64,000 nucleotides of DNA from Antilocapra americana (GCA_007570785.1 ML660774.1:12671970-12735969), one strand, 5' to 3'. Shown: positions 45,378-57,215, numbered from the stretch's first letter. Made by a program: numbers and translations. The notes: generated by a model from the letters alone, not told the origin.

Positions 45378-46851
45378 CTAGGGAGTGAAAGAGGTGAATT
45401 GCTGAGCAGGTTGTTCCCAAAGGCTATGAGATACAAGGAAGCCTCCACTTCTGGGGACTTCCTGCAGGGTTCTTTGGAGGGCATGACAGCGCATTTGTTT
45501 CTGTACTCTCTACCTGTAGGGTGGAGGCAATGTTGACTTCCTTGGCCAGTATGGATGCTCTCATTTGTGGCCTGAAAGAGCAATCTAACAAAGAAATAGC
45601 AAGCTGACAAAAAGGCCAATGTTCAAAGGAAAATAGCTGGCACAATCAGGATGTGTATTCAGAGAGAAAAACCTACTGAAAATACAGATGACAATTTGTT
45701 TCAAAAAAGAAAGGTTTGTAAAAAGATCCAAGTAGAGAAAATGCCTAGAAAAGGGATATCTGTAATGAACAATGTGATTATCAGCCTAAGAGTGTAGGAG
45801 ATGAGTTGATAGAGAGGATATTTACTACTGAAATGTATGTCCTGGAAGATCAAATGCAGAAAAAAAATCCAAAGCATGGAGGGAAAAATGACAGAGAAAT
45901 CTAAGCAAAGCTATGAGGGAAAGAAAAGAATCTTGGCAGATACAACAGAAGACTTAATATAAGGTTAGAAGAACTACCAGAAAAAGAAAAAATACAAATG
46001 GTGGGGAGTCCGTATAAAGATAAATAATAGGACATTTTTTCACTGAACTAAAAACCTAATGCCACCAATTAAAGAAGCCAAGTTCCAGGTTAGATTGATG
46101 AGAAAAGAGATGACATTTAAAGACATCCTGTAAAATTTCTGAACTCTAAGGGAGAAAAATAAAGATTAAAAAAGTGTTACAAGATTCAGTGTTAAAAAAG
46201 AAGAAAAAGGAAAAAAAAAGCAAGGATTCTTACCTGTTAACAGTGGAAACCAGAAGTTAGTGAAAGAGCAGCCACCAACCACTGTGAGAAAAGTGGTGCA
46301 GTGGTGGAGCTCAAGAAAAGAATTGTAGACGAGACAAGTCTCTGCATTTCATTTGACACACCACAAGGGAAACTCTCATCTAAGTACTCCATGTGCAAAG
46401 AAAGTAGCAATGTGTCCTAACTAAACAAATCAGAATAGAAAACTGAAGGTGGCAGAAAAGGAGGCGAGAAGAGCCAGAGGAAATTAATCAGTCTATCTCT
46501 ACACGTAGAGATAGATACACCCACAAATGTCAAGGTCAAGCATGTAACATATGCATACTTAGTCAGGACTGTAGTGCATTTTAATTCTTCTATTTAATGC
46601 TGTTTTGATCTAGTTTCAAAACGTTAGCTAGAGACTGGTTAGTTTGCCTTCTTGAGCAGGTTCTTAATTCTATACCCCAGTGACACCCCTTATCTGGGCT
46701 GCTTGCTATGCACTGCACCAGTTTCCCGGCTAGGCACCTATGCCGGGGCCCAAAGAATTATTCAGATTAACCAATGTCCAGGAAGGCAACAAAGCCTAAG
46801 TATTCAATCTGCTCCCTTCAGCTTCAGTTTATTGTTACCCTATCCCTGGTT
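45378..46851. other. Unassigned sequence
   Basis: Purine-rich over much of 45650-46250, with no recognised repeat. Contains the 11-bp inverted repeat at 46492-46515. 46640-46851 has a phrase structure that could belong to an LTR but I cannot place it. Confidence 0.4.
46492..46515. repeat. Perfect 11-bp inverted repeat
   Basis: TCTATCTCTAC at 46492-46502 and its reverse complement at 46505-46515 with a 2-base gap. Isolated, without an obvious role. Confidence 0.65.
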
Positions 46852-47076
46852 CTGGGGCTTTTCATGTGGCATTAGTGGTAAAGAACCCGCCTGCCAATGC
46901 AAGAGACAAAGGAGACACCAGTTGGATCCCTGGGTTGGGAAGATCCCCTGGAGGAGAAAAATGGCAGCCCACTCCAGTACTCTTGCCTGGAGAATCCCAT
47001 GGACGGGGGAGCCTGGCGGGCTACAGTCCACGGGGTCTCAGAGTCGGGCACGACTGAGCGAGCACAGGAGCGACAG
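46852..47076 (+). mobile_element. Bov-tA SINE
   Basis: Sense copy with good identity in the Bov-A part (GATCCCCTGGAGGAGAAAAA, CATGGACGGGGGAGCCTGGC) and a ~12-base insertion in the tRNA-derived head (AGAGACAAAGGAGACACC). CCCTGGTT flanks it at 46844-46851 and 47077-47084. The 151-codon frame across it is an artefact. Confidence 0.93.
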
Positions 47077-47329
47077 CCCTGGTTGCACACTTGGTGGCTC
47101 TGAATGAAGGCTTCCCACATTGGGAGCTGCGAGGAGCAAAGGGTCCTACCTTTCCTCTACCTGAGTGCCTCTTTGGTGTGTCCTGCCCCCTCCAAAAGCA
47201 TCTTTAAATCTTAAAGTGTGTCAGTACAATGTCTTTCTGAATAAGAAATCATGAAGGAGAAAGAATCTGCTCTATAGAAAATTTTAATAACATTCAATAG
47301 TTAAAAACAGGAAGCTTCCTAAAACTGTA

Positions 47330-48060
47330 GATTTCAGTGATGGTGGGAAAGGGTTGGAGATTTTGTAAAGTGAGGGTTGCAGGATTGAGGGGTTCTATTT
47401 TAGGTCTATCAAATTTAAGCTACCTCTTGGCTATCCTGTAAGAGATATCAAATAAATAGTTCAATGTATTACTCTGGAGCTCACACGCTATAAACTGAGA
47501 GTCATCAGTGAATGATTCTCACATGTGAAGGGAGCTGTAAGACTTAAGGAGGTTACCTAAAAGTGCCGTGTAGAATGAGCCCTGGGTATGCCATCATTGA
47601 AAGTTAGAGGAAGGAAGAGGAGGAGGATTTAATGAATGAGACCAATGGGAAGAGTTTAGGAAGGCAGGGAAAGCCTGGACAGTATGCTGTCCCAGAAGCC
47701 AGGGGAGGAAAGCATTTACACATTGAGAGAGGGGGCTCAACTCTATCAAAATTGCAGAAAGTTGAATATGTTGAATAATAAGAATTAGACTTTGAATTCA
47801 GAAAGAGTTCGTTAGTGACCTTGGCAGTAGTTTCAGGATGGTGTGGACAAAATACAATTGGAAAGTTTCTAAAATGGAAAGTAAAAATAAAGGTGAAGCC
47901 TACAGTAGTATAGATAATGCTTTCAAAGGATTTTGCTATAAAAGACAGCAATGAAATCAGGCTCTAAGAAGATGTTTTAGGATGGGAGACCATCTATCTA
48001 ACTGATTTAAACAATCCTAGGTGGGGAAAATGTTGGGACTGATGGCGAGGAAAATAACAG
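47330..48060. mobile_element. Ancient interspersed repeat, copy A (family not named)
   Basis: Shares an ordered set of phrases with 52415-53010: GAGTCATCAG, a 'ccagaagccaggggaggaaag' block (compare CTGGAAGCCAACTGAAAAC), GACCTTGGCAGTAG versus GACCTTTATACGAG, and GTATAGATAATGCTTTCAAA versus TTATAGACAATCCTTTTGAG. Two diverged copies of one element within 5 kb imply a dispersed repeat. I recall this text from many mammalian genomic sequences but cannot give its name. Confidence 0.6.
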
Positions 48061-49226
48061 GAGGAAGTTGAGAAAGAAAAAGTGAGAGAGGATTTCTGCA
48101 GGAATAAAACCCTTAGTTAGGAAACAATGAATGGAATTCTTTTTATTTGCATACTCTCCAATGAATGGTTTACACAAATGTAAGGATCAGTGTAGAAAAA
48201 CGCAGAAATAGTTCACGCCTACAACCAGAGGAAAGACATATGCTATGGGTCTAGAGAGAGGTAGGTAATATTGGTAAAGGAAGAATAAGAATCTTCTTTT
48301 CTAATTGTCTCAATTTTTAAACAAAATAATGAGCATATTCATCTGCTGAGCATGAAGTTGTGAGGGGATGCTGATGGTTTGGAAAGGAGTTTACCGACTA
48401 GGAGAAATGAGTGATTGTAGGATAGAGTTGAGCCCAACTGGAGATTTGGGATAACCACTTAAAATGGGAAAGTAAATATGACTTTATGTTTTCTTTGGCC
48501 ACAGGCATCTCTTGGGGTTCTGGCCCAGTTTAAGTTAGTCAGAGCTTGGTGTGGCCAGCCCAGCCCAATGCAGAGAGGTATTTGGATTCCTGCCCTGGGA
48601 CACACAAGAAGTGAGAGTGTTCCCCAATTCTGCTCTCAGGAACTTTTGTCCTGGTATGGCTGTTCCCTTCCCCAAACTCCTCCAAATTCTCACAAGAGTT
48701 TAAAAAACTGTCAAAAATGTCCATGAGAGTTAGGAACCAATAGAAGACTTTGCCTGGCAAAGCCAGAATGCTTTTGAGCAGGGACAATGAGGAGAAAATC
48801 TGGAATAATCTATATATCTTAATAATTGCTCAAACTGATTCGGCTTTTTGCTTCTTGTCTAACTTCTGTGGTTTCTAGTACATATTACTAGTGTGGAAAT
48901 GGAATTAAAAGACTGCAGTAGAGCTTAGTAAGTTAGGTATTATAAATTAATATAACTAATCACCAGGTATAAGACTTTAACATTTCCTAGTGTATGACCT
49001 GGTACCGTACACAGTGCCTGCCCCAACCTGTGGTTTCAGAACCTGGAAAGCAGAATGAAATTAACTATATTAATTGAGCAGAAGGGGTTGTATGTTCAAT
49101 CAGTGATTTGGCCACAAAGACACACATACACAGGCAAAAAGGGTTTTGCTTTTGTTGGTGAGTGTGAGCTTATAATAAAATAAGGGCTGCAGGACCTATG
49201 TAGATAAACTCAGTAATGCTCAATGT
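48061..49226. other. Unassigned sequence
   Basis: No repeat or gene recognised. The two overlapping 82-codon frames on opposite strands at 48478-48787 are mirror images of each other and lack features. Confidence 0.45.
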
Positions 49227-49235
49227 TAACTTTCT

Positions 49236-49725
49236 TTTTTTTTTTTTTTTTTAAATTTATTTATTTTTTTTTAATTATTGTTTTAGCCATACATTGTTAT
49301 GATATCACCATGGGTTTACATATGCTTCCCCTCCGGGTCCCCCCTCCCTCCTCCCTCCCCCCCCGGGAAATCTCGCTGCACCAGTCCCGAGCATCAATCC
49401 TGGGCTGGCGATTGATTAGACACATGACAATTAACATGCTTCAATGCCCTTCTCCCATCTCATCCCACCCTTACCCTCATCCACAAAGTCCACAAGTCTA
49501 TTCTATACATCTGCGTTCCTTTTGTTGTCTCCCATGTTGGGTTCTCATTACTGTCTTTCTAAATTCCATATATATGTGTTAATATACTGTATTGTTGTTT
49601 TTGCTTCTGGCTTACTTCACTCTGGATAATGGGCTCCAGTTTTGTCCATCTGAGTAGAATATACACAATGGAATATTACTCAGCATTAAAAAAAAATTCA
49701 TTTGAAGCAATTCTACTCAGATGGA
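49236..49725 (-). mobile_element. L1 3' end with 5' inversion (twin-priming type)
   Basis: 49236-49660 is reverse-oriented L1: T-rich tail, 3'UTR with the tract CCCCCTCCCTCCTCCCTCCC (49338-49357), then the start of the last ORF2 codons. At about 49661 the strand switches, and 49661-49725 is sense L1 (ACAATGGAATATTACTCAGC to TTCTACTCAGATGGA) from just upstream in L1. TTCTACTCAGATGGA is present on both sides of the inversion, a 15-base overlap with one mismatch. TAACTTTCT flanks the whole at 49227-49235 and 49726-49734, and the right junction (CTTTCT/AA) resembles the L1 endonuclease site. Confidence 0.9.
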
Positions 49726-49865
49726 TAACTTTCTAAAGTATACCTTTACCTCCTATTTGTCGGAAAGTACAATTTATTATTTATTATTAAAGAGTCTACT
49801 GATTAGTCTTCCTATTTTCTTAACTTTTAAAATGAAGAAGATTCGAATAATCTCACTACAGGACT

Positions 49866-50500
49866 GTTGTTATTGTTCAGTCGCTAAGTTAAGTTGCTCT
49901 GTAACACCACGGACTGCAGCACACCAGGCTTCGCTATCCTTCACTGTCTCCTGGAGTTTGCTCAGATTCATGTCTATTGAGTTGATGATGCCATCCAACC
50001 ATCTCATTCTCTGTCACGCCCCCTTCATTTCCTGCCCTCAATTTGTCCCAAGATCAGGGTTTTTACCAACGAGTAGGATCTTCACATCAGGTGGCCAAAG
50101 TATTGGAGCTTCAGCATCAGTCATTCCAAGGAATACTCAGGGTTGATTTCCTTTATTATGGACTGGTTTGATCTCCTTGGGACTCTCTTGATCTCTAAGG
50201 GACTCTCAAGTGCCTTCTCCAGCACCACAGTTTGAAAGTATCAATCCTTTGGTGTTCAGCATTCCTTAAGGTCCAACTCTCATACCTGTATATGACTACT
50301 GGAAAAACTATAGCTTTGACTACATGGACCCTTGTCGGCAAAGTGATGTCTCTGTTTTTTAATGCACTATCTAGCTTTTCCTCCAAGGAAAAAGCATCTT
50401 TTAATTTCATGGCTGCAGTCACCATGTGATTTTGGAGCCCAAGAAAATAAAACCTGTCACCATTTCCACTTTTCTCTTTCTATTGACCATGAAGTGATAG
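49866..50500 (-). mobile_element. BovB LINE, 5'-truncated
   Basis: Reverse-oriented 3' region, well diverged. Includes CCATCCAACCATCTCATTCT, a small direct duplication of 'gatctccttgggactctc' near 50170-50205, and a C-terminal frame in shadow. About 25 bases are missing at 50375 (ACTATCTAGCTTTTCCTCCA). Confidence 0.9.
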
Positions 50501-51779
50501 ACACTGAGAGCTATTAAATATTTTAATGTAATAACTCAAAATATGATACATGAAGAAAACTTTAGTAGCGATTTACTTCAGTAGTCTTTTTAAAAAAATC
50601 CTGCAACATGAAATACCAAGAAGAAGTAATGTATGGATTACTTTTATTTGGGTAAAAGATAAAGTGAGATATGAGGAATCAAAGAAGTAGCCAGGCAGGG
50701 CTATTGGTGACAATCAAACCACGAATTTAAGAAACAAAGGCTCTACATACAAGCAACCAGCTCAATTCTTTCATTTGAATTAATCTATCTTCATTAGGGT
50801 AGAAAATCTCTTCTAATAATCTTTATTAATATAGGAAACTGGACCATTCAGGTGGACAATATTTCAATCCACTTATTGCTTGGTGTGATTTGGTCAAACT
50901 CATTTCCTGGCAAGTAAGTTTGCATATTCTTTCTTTAACTTCTTGCTTTATCCCAAGAAATGACTTTCCCAGAAAGAGGAGGACAGCTTTTTCTCAGCAG
51001 GGGGATATAGAGCCAGTTGGTTTTTTCAGTAATCATCTCCAAACACTTCAAAGTAGCCAATAAATAGTGCTTCACAGGGCCATGAGATTTGAACATTGAA
51101 TGAATACTTGCCAGAGAGTGTGACTCAAAGCTAAATCATAACAGAATAGAAGACTTTGTATAACAAGAGGAAAAGATGTATTGGAATATCCTGATTTCAG
51201 TTAATTTAAATTGTTCTTGAGAGGAGAAAGGAAAGTAAGAACCTGTCCAAATACGTTTTTGTAGTCGTAAACACAGTATGATAAATGTTCCACCTTCAAG
51301 AAACATCTTGTGCTGAACTTTTCACAGAAACAGAAATGAGCCCGCATAATTGTGTTCAAACTCATCTACAGTGTGGTGGATCCACAGAGAGTATCACGCT
51401 GTGTTTTGTTTTTTTTTCACACCGGGGTTTGATTGATGCTTTCATTAAAATGGCTTGGACTGTCGTTTTCTATTCCCATTTTTACACAGATGAACAATTG
51501 AGTTTTAAAAGTGAAAGCAGAGACTATGGTATGTAAATGATATAATCATTAAAGTTACATTATTCATAGTTGTGCTGGATACTTTTGCAAAGATCTCCCT
51601 ATTTTAGTATGCAGAGGGAAAGAAAGAATGGGACAAATAAAAACAACAGTGGAGAATTGTATAGTAGGTGCTATGTTTCATAAACACCCTAAGCAGTCTG
51701 CCTTTACAGCCTTTGATCCACCTGTGCTCTATGTCTGGAAATTTCTTTCTCTAGAAAGTTGTATGACTTTTTCTCTACC
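50501..51779. other. Unassigned sequence
   Basis: No repeat or gene recognised. Confidence 0.45.
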
Positions 51780-52060
51780 TTTCTTCAAGTCTAAACTGCC
51801 TCTGATCATCTGTGTAAAATAGATGCCATTTCACTTACTCACTATTCCTTGAGTTAGTGTAGCCTTATTCCCATTGACTGTGTTGTGTCTTCATTTGCTT
51901 TATTTTATTGTTGACTTCTTCTCACCCCTCCTTGCCTCCACTATAAAGAAAATTTCATGGGAGCAGGAATCTTGTATATTTTATATTTTGCTGTTTTTTT
52001 CCAGTTCCTGGAACAGAGCTTGGCCTATATTTTTTGAATATTTGAATAAATTTCTCTAAG
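51780..52060 (+). mobile_element. L2-like LINE 3' end
   Basis: Resembles the L2 3' end: CTATAAAGAAAATTTCATGG, then AGCAGGAATCTTGTATATTT and TTCCTGGAACAGAGCTTGGC, followed by TTTGAATAAAT. Moderate divergence. Confidence 0.65.
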
Positions 52061-52414
52061 TTTCAGTAAATCAAAGTTCCTCACTTGGGGTATTTAGTAA
52101 ACTTTCTGATTAGTTGTTTAAATGCTCTGTTGTTCAAAATTTGAATCCCACAGTTTACTCAACATTTACTCTTCTGTCACTAGCACAGCATCTACTTAGA
52201 AATCAGAGGAAAAGGAGGAAAGCAAGTTTGTAATAAACTTAGAAGACAAACTGTAGTCCATCACAAGCTCTGTAACTTGGGAAAGTCAGTATAATAAAGC
52301 ATCTATTCATTCCTTCTGTAGTCAGCTCGTATTTATTTTGGATGCCTATTGAGCGTGCAAGCAGAGGTCAAGCTGAGAAGGCAGTAGGATTTAAGCCTCA
52401 TTCCAGAGAAGAGG
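52061..52414. other. Unassigned sequence
   Basis: Nothing firm; 52290-52360 has a faint resemblance to old mammalian repeat text. Confidence 0.4.
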
Positions 52415-53010
52415 GCCAGATTGAAGACAGGAATCTGGGAGTCATCAGCATTTTGATGTTATTTAAAACAGCATTAATGGTTGGGAGGTGAGAAAGAACT
52501 AGCAGAGACTGGGCAAAAATGTCAAAGAGACAAGAGGAAACAGGTAGGGTGGTACCTGGAAGCCAACTGAAAACAGCATATTCATTCCCCATTCAGAGGG
52601 GGTGATAACTGAGTTCAAGCACCACTGTTAGGTTAAGAAATGATGAGACAAGGGACTGGTCATTTGATTCAGTGAAGGAGGACATGTGTGACCTTTATAC
52701 GAGCAGTTTGGGTGTAGTACTCTGAGCAAGAGTGTTGAAAGACACAAGTGCACGTGTGTGTAGTTACTCAGTCATATCCGACTCTTGGCAACCAGTGGAC
52801 TGTAGTCTGCGAGGCTCCTCTGTCAATGGCATTTTCCAGGCAGGAATACTAGAATGGGTTGCCATTTCCTTCTCCAGGGATCTAAGAGCCAGGGTTATAG
52901 ACAATCCTTTTGAGTAATTTTTATATAAAGGAAAGGAGAGAAGAGAGTAAAGGCCAGAAGTAGAAGAGGTTTTTGTGATCATTGTTGTGTTTAAGATAAA
53001 AAAATAAAAT
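52415..53010. mobile_element. Ancient interspersed repeat, copy B, split by a Bov-A SINE
   Basis: Parallel to copy A at 47330-48060 (CTGGGAGTCATCAGCATTTT, GTACCTGGAAGCCAACTGAA, GTGTGACCTTTATACGAGCA). After the SINE it resumes as ATAGACAATCCTTTTGAGTA and GTTTAAGATAAAAAAATAAA. The 5' and 3' limits are approximate. Confidence 0.6.
52750..52880 (-). mobile_element. Bov-A SINE, single unit
   Basis: One reverse-oriented Bov-A unit (GTTACTCAGTCATATCCGAC to GCCATTTCCTTCTCCAGG) without tRNA head or second unit. It interrupts the old repeat. Confidence 0.88.
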
Positions 53011-53396
53011 AAAATAGTGGCATGCTATTTTCTCCTGTGGTCTGCTATCCATGGGTCAACTGCAGGAAAGATTTGGTCTTTTTGAACTTATGAAATTATA
53101 GTATTTGTATGAGTGAAGTATTAATCTATTCACTTCAAATGCCAGGATTTGCAAGCATTTACAAATGCTTAACAGAGAGGCACATTAATATCAAGTCAAT
53201 GCACTGCCTTCTGCAAGACATTCTTGATTTTCCAACACACTGAAGGGAAAGGAGCTTAACAGTGATGAGAGAACAATTTATTTGACCTAATTTCTTCACT
53301 AAAATAGAAAAAAGAATGATTATATTGAGCCAGATACCTTTAGAGCACTAAGAGCTTTCTGGTTAAAATAATCCCCTCTAAAACTACAGACATCCT

Positions 53397-54640
53397 TGGG
53401 AGATTGTGGATCTGGTTCCAGAATACCGCAATGAACTGAATTGTACAGATAGTTTTGTTTCTCTGTGCCTATGAAAGTTTTGTTTAAAATATACTGCAAT
53501 CCATTGTATGATTGAAAATGTACATCAATTCAGTTTAGTCACTCAGTCATGTCCAGTTCTTTGTGACCCCATGGATTGTAGCATGCCAGGCTTCCCTGTC
53601 CATCACCAGCTCCTGGAGTTTACTCAAACTCATGTCCATCGAGTCAGTGATGCCATCCAACCATCTCATCCTCTGTCATCCCCTTCTCCTTCTGCCTTCA
53701 GTCTTTCCAAGCATCAGGATCTTTTCCAGTGAGTCTGCTCTTCTCATCAGGTGGTCAAAGTATTGGAACTTTAGCTTCAGCATTAGTCCTTCCATTGAAT
53801 ATTCAGGACTGATAGGATCTCCTTGCAGTTCAAGGGACTCTCAAGAGTCTTCTCCAAGAACACAGTTCAAAAGCATCAATTCTTTGGTGCTTAACTTTCT
53901 ATATGGTCCAACTCTCACATCCATACATGACTACTGGAAAAACCATGTTTGACTAGAAGGACTTTTGTCGGAAAAGTAATGTCTCTGCTTTTCAATGTGC
54001 TGTCTAGGTTGCTCATTGTTTTTCTACAAAGGAGCAAGTGTTTTTTAGCTTCATGGCTGTAGTCACCATCTGCAGTGATCTTGGAGACCCCCCAAAATAA
54101 AGTCTCTCACTGTTTCTGTTGCTTCCCCATCTACTTGCCATGAAGTGATGGGACCAGATGCCATGATCTTAGTTTTCTGAATGTTGAGCTTTTTTTTTTT
54201 TATTCCTCTCTCTGACTTTCATCAAGAGGCTCTTTAGTTCTTCTTTGCTTTCTGCCATAAGGGTGGTGTCATCTGCATATCTGAGGTTATTGATATTTCT
54301 CCTGGCAATCTTGATTCTAGCTTGTGCTACGTCCAGCCAGACATTTTGAATGATATGCATACTTTAGTTTAAAAATACTTTATTGCTAAAAAACGCTAAC
54401 CACCATCTAAGCTCTCAGCAAGTCAAATATCACAGATCACCATAACAAATACAATAATAATTAAATATTTTGAAATATTACAAGAAGCTCCAAAATATGA
54501 CACTGAGATATGAAGTAAGCAAATGTAGTTGGATAAATGGTGCCAACAGGCTTGCTTAATGCAAAGATGTCACAAACCTTCAATTTGTTTAAAAAAAAAA
54601 AGGCAGTATCTGCGAAGTACAATAAAATGAGGTCTGCATG
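53397..54640. mobile_element. Tigger DNA transposon split by a BovB
   Basis: Left end CAGACATCCTTGGGAGATTG with GTTCCAGAATACCGCAATGA, preceded by TA. The right part 54350-54640 has AATACTTTATTGCTAAAAAA, CACAGATCACCATAACAAAT, AACCTTCAATTTGTTTAAAA and the terminus ATGAGGTCTGCATG. The transposase region is absent, so it is an internally deleted copy. The BovB at 53527-54349 separates the two parts. Confidence 0.88.
53527..54349 (-). mobile_element. BovB LINE inserted in Tigger
   Basis: Reverse-oriented BovB 3' region, from TTCAGTTTAGTCACTCAGTC to TCTAGCTTGTGCTACGTCCA. On the minus strand the RT catalytic box survives (INNLRYADDTTLMAES, about 54250-54297). About 25 bases are missing at 53815, where intact copies have 'tttcctttaggattgactggt'. 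The neighbouring Tigger phrases AATGTACAT and ATATGCAT may be a decayed TSD. Confidence 0.9.
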
Positions 54641-55422
54641 TGTTACATAACAGAAATGGACTGCTTCATGATACTTGGATTACAGATAATGTTGATTTTT
54701 AAAATATTGGTTCAAGTCTCCAAATATCAAGATTTGTGGAATTTTCAGTACTAGTCAGTTTTCAAGACTCCATCCTTACCCCCTTTTATTGTATCTGAGC
54801 CCTGGGACAGGTATCATCTTTTTAAACATCCTAAGAAACAGGATGAGTCTGCTAGCTAGTGTTGTGATCTGTGTTTGGGTCCATATAGTCTAGCCAATGC
54901 CAGTAGCAACACCCAGAATTTCTTTCTTCTGGGCCAAGATTGAGTATGGAATGCTCTTGGGCATAGCTACAGAGCTCAGTGTTCAGGATTCACTAGTCAC
55001 CAAACAGACACCCCTTCCAGAATTTTTGCCCTTCAGAGCAATTATGGGCAGATACAACTCTGTGACACTCAGAAAATTTCTGTCCTTCTTCCCAGTATGG
55101 AGCCTCCACTGTCACCTTCTCAGTGTCTCCCGATCACCAAACCTCCTCTGCCATTGGCCATATCTGCTTAATCATGAAGATAAGTCTAAGGCCTCCAAGA
55201 ACATAAGTCTCTTTAGATATTTTCTTCTGGTCAAAATATATACCTCAAAATTTCTCTCTGTCTCTGGAAAGTAAAGGCTTTGAGGACAAAATGTCCTAGG
55301 AAAGGGTACTGCAGTGGAAATATGGCTTCTACTGATGAATCACCCTGCTGTACTAGTGTTATAAAGTGTATCACAGGGTGAGCATGAGTCGGAAGTTAAA
55401 AACAGTTGTACCAAGAGAGAAG
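54641..55422. other. Unassigned sequence
   Basis: No repeat or gene recognised. The 125-codon plus-strand frame at 54897-55274 is the longest non-repeat frame in the window. It shows no domain, signal peptide, splice context or family resemblance I can identify. Confidence 0.45.
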
Positions 55423-55615
55423 GGATTCCTGGTAACTCAGTTAGTAAAGAATCTGCCTGTAGTGCAGGAGACCCAGGTTCAATCCTTGGGTCAGGAAGAT
55501 CCCCTGGAGAAGGAAATGGCAACCCATTCCGGTATTCTTGTTTGGAGAACCCAATGGACAGAAGAGCCTGGTGGTCTATAGTCCATGGGATTGTATGACA
55601 CTTATTAGTGACTAA
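55423..55615 (+). mobile_element. Bov-tA SINE
   Basis: Sense copy from GGATTCCTGGTAACTCAGTT to GACACTTATTAGTGAC. A diverged BovB end follows 25 bases later. Confidence 0.92.
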
Positions 55616-55639
55616 ACTACCATTTTTATAATTATGACT

Positions 55640-55765
55640 GATTCCTGGAGTTTGCTTAAGAGCAAACTTGGGCAAACTCAGGAGACAGTGAAGGTCAGGG
55701 AAGCCTGGTATGCTGCAGTCCATGGGATCACAAAGAGACATGACTTAGCGACTGAACAACAATGA
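55640..55765 (+). mobile_element. BovB LINE, terminal fragment
   Basis: About 120 bases of the BovB 3' end (CAAACTCAGGAGACAGTGAA, GGTATGCTGCAGTCCATGGG), ending ACTTAGCGACTGAACAACAA. Confidence 0.8.
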
Positions 55766-55779
55766 CAATGACTGACTTG

Positions 55780-55850
55780 CGTTGATGTGAGGCAGAGACC
55801 ACCACAACATTGTAAAGCAATTATCCTCCAATAGGAAAAAAAAAACCTCT
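55780..55850 (+). mobile_element. L1 3' terminal fragment
   Basis: CCACCACAACATTGTAAAGC followed by AATTATCCTCCAATAGGAAA and an A-run is the terminal segment of ruminant L1, in sense orientation. Confidence 0.75.
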
Positions 55851-55924
55851 TGTACTCTTTTTCTAACCATAATCTTTTTTATTGATTGCATGCTAAAATT
55901 GCAATATTTAACTCTTTTTCATTA

Positions 55925-56355
55925 TTCTTTTTTTAATTAATTTTTATTGGAGCATAGTTGATTTGCAATGCAAAGTGAATCAGCCATATGTAAACATATT
56001 CCACTCTTTTTAAGATTCTTTTCCCATGTAGGTCATAATAGATTATTTAGTAGAATTCCCTGTGCTATACAGTAAATCCTTATTACTTATCTATTCTATA
56101 TATAGTAGTGTGTATATGTCAATCCCAATCTTCCAGTTAATTCCTCTCCAAACTGCCCCTTGGTAACCAAAAGTGTGTTTTCTACATCTGTGATTCTATT
56201 TCTGTTTTGTAAATAGGTTCACATGTACCATTTTTTTTTTTAAGATTCCACATACAATTGATTTCATATGATATTTGTCTGTGTCTGACTTCACTCAGCA
56301 TGACAATCCCTAGGTCCATCCATGTTGCTGCAGTTGGCATATCTTTTTCTGTTTT
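55925..56355 (-). mobile_element. L1 3'UTR fragment
   Basis: Reverse L1 3'UTR: GGAGCATAGTTGATTTGCAA, TCCCTGTGCTATACAGTAAA, TTTCTACATCTGTGATTCTA and TAGGTCCATCCATGTTGCTG, in the expected order. Same general family as 95-600. It points head-to-tail against the sense fragment at 55780. Confidence 0.88.
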
Positions 56356-56924
56356 TCTTAAGTATCTGATTCAAAACTCTAAAACTCAGAAGGTCTATGG
56401 ATAATGGAAGTTGTTGCTATTCACTGCTGGTTGAAGTTAAGTCCCACAGTGCAGAGCCCTGGTCTCCGACCCGCTGCCCTCTGCACTTTCTGAAAACATG
56501 AGGAGGCTGATGTTCAGATGGTTTGGTGCCACACACACTGCGGTAGAACACCTCTGCCAGTTCAGCTCAGCTCCCCATATATGGAAGACCAACTTCGTTC
56601 TATGCGATATAAAAGATAATCATCATTGGCCATAACATAAGTTGTAGTGAATCAGATGGATAAGAAAAATAAATGAATATCACTAAGAAAAAGGCAGAGT
56701 GTGGTAAATACCCCAAGAGAGGCAAAATATGCTTCTGCAGAGCAGAGCAGTCATGGCAGTCTTGGGAAAAAGAGGAGAAGGGATATTTGACATCAGTCCT
56801 GAAGAAATGAATTTCAAACTCTGTTACTGACTTCCTTTTTCAAATCAAAGTCCACCTTGGCATCTTTGCGTGTGTTTTGGCCTAATATTTTGCCTAAAAT
56901 AATCTTTCTCCCATTTCTCTTCCT
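56356..56924. other. Unassigned sequence
   Basis: No repeat or gene recognised. Confidence 0.45.
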
Positions 56925-57215
56925 TCACATAGCCCATCTTATGTATAACATTAAGTTACCTTCTCAGGGAGGCCTCTGCTCCCTGATCAAATGCTGTCTG
57001 TCCTAGTTTTTTAGACAGTATCAATTAGTTTATACCGATCATCACAGTGACAATAATGTGGATTTGCATAACTTATTAGTATGTTTATTGATTAGGGTGT
57101 TTATTGGTTGTCTAGCTTTTCTGCTGGAGGACAAACCCATTTCAAGCTTTGTTTCCCCCTGCATCTCATACACCTAGCAAGTTCTCAGTAAATTGATGAA
57201 TGAATGAATCCCAAA
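56925..57215 (+). mobile_element. L2 LINE 3' end
   Basis: Clear L2 order: TACCTTCTCAGGGAGGCCTC, then CTGCTGGAGGACAAACCCAT region, ATACACCTAGCAAGTTCTCA, and AGTAAATTGATGAATGAATG. Confidence 0.82.

Noticed and set aside
49223..49582. 119-codon plus-strand frame with a Phe-rich start
   Set aside because: It is the antisense of an L1 poly(A) tail and 3'UTR; the same text occurs at 26923-27219.
54897..55274. 125-codon plus-strand frame, the longest outside repeats
   Set aside because: No domain or homology recognised; surrounding sequence shows no exon structure.
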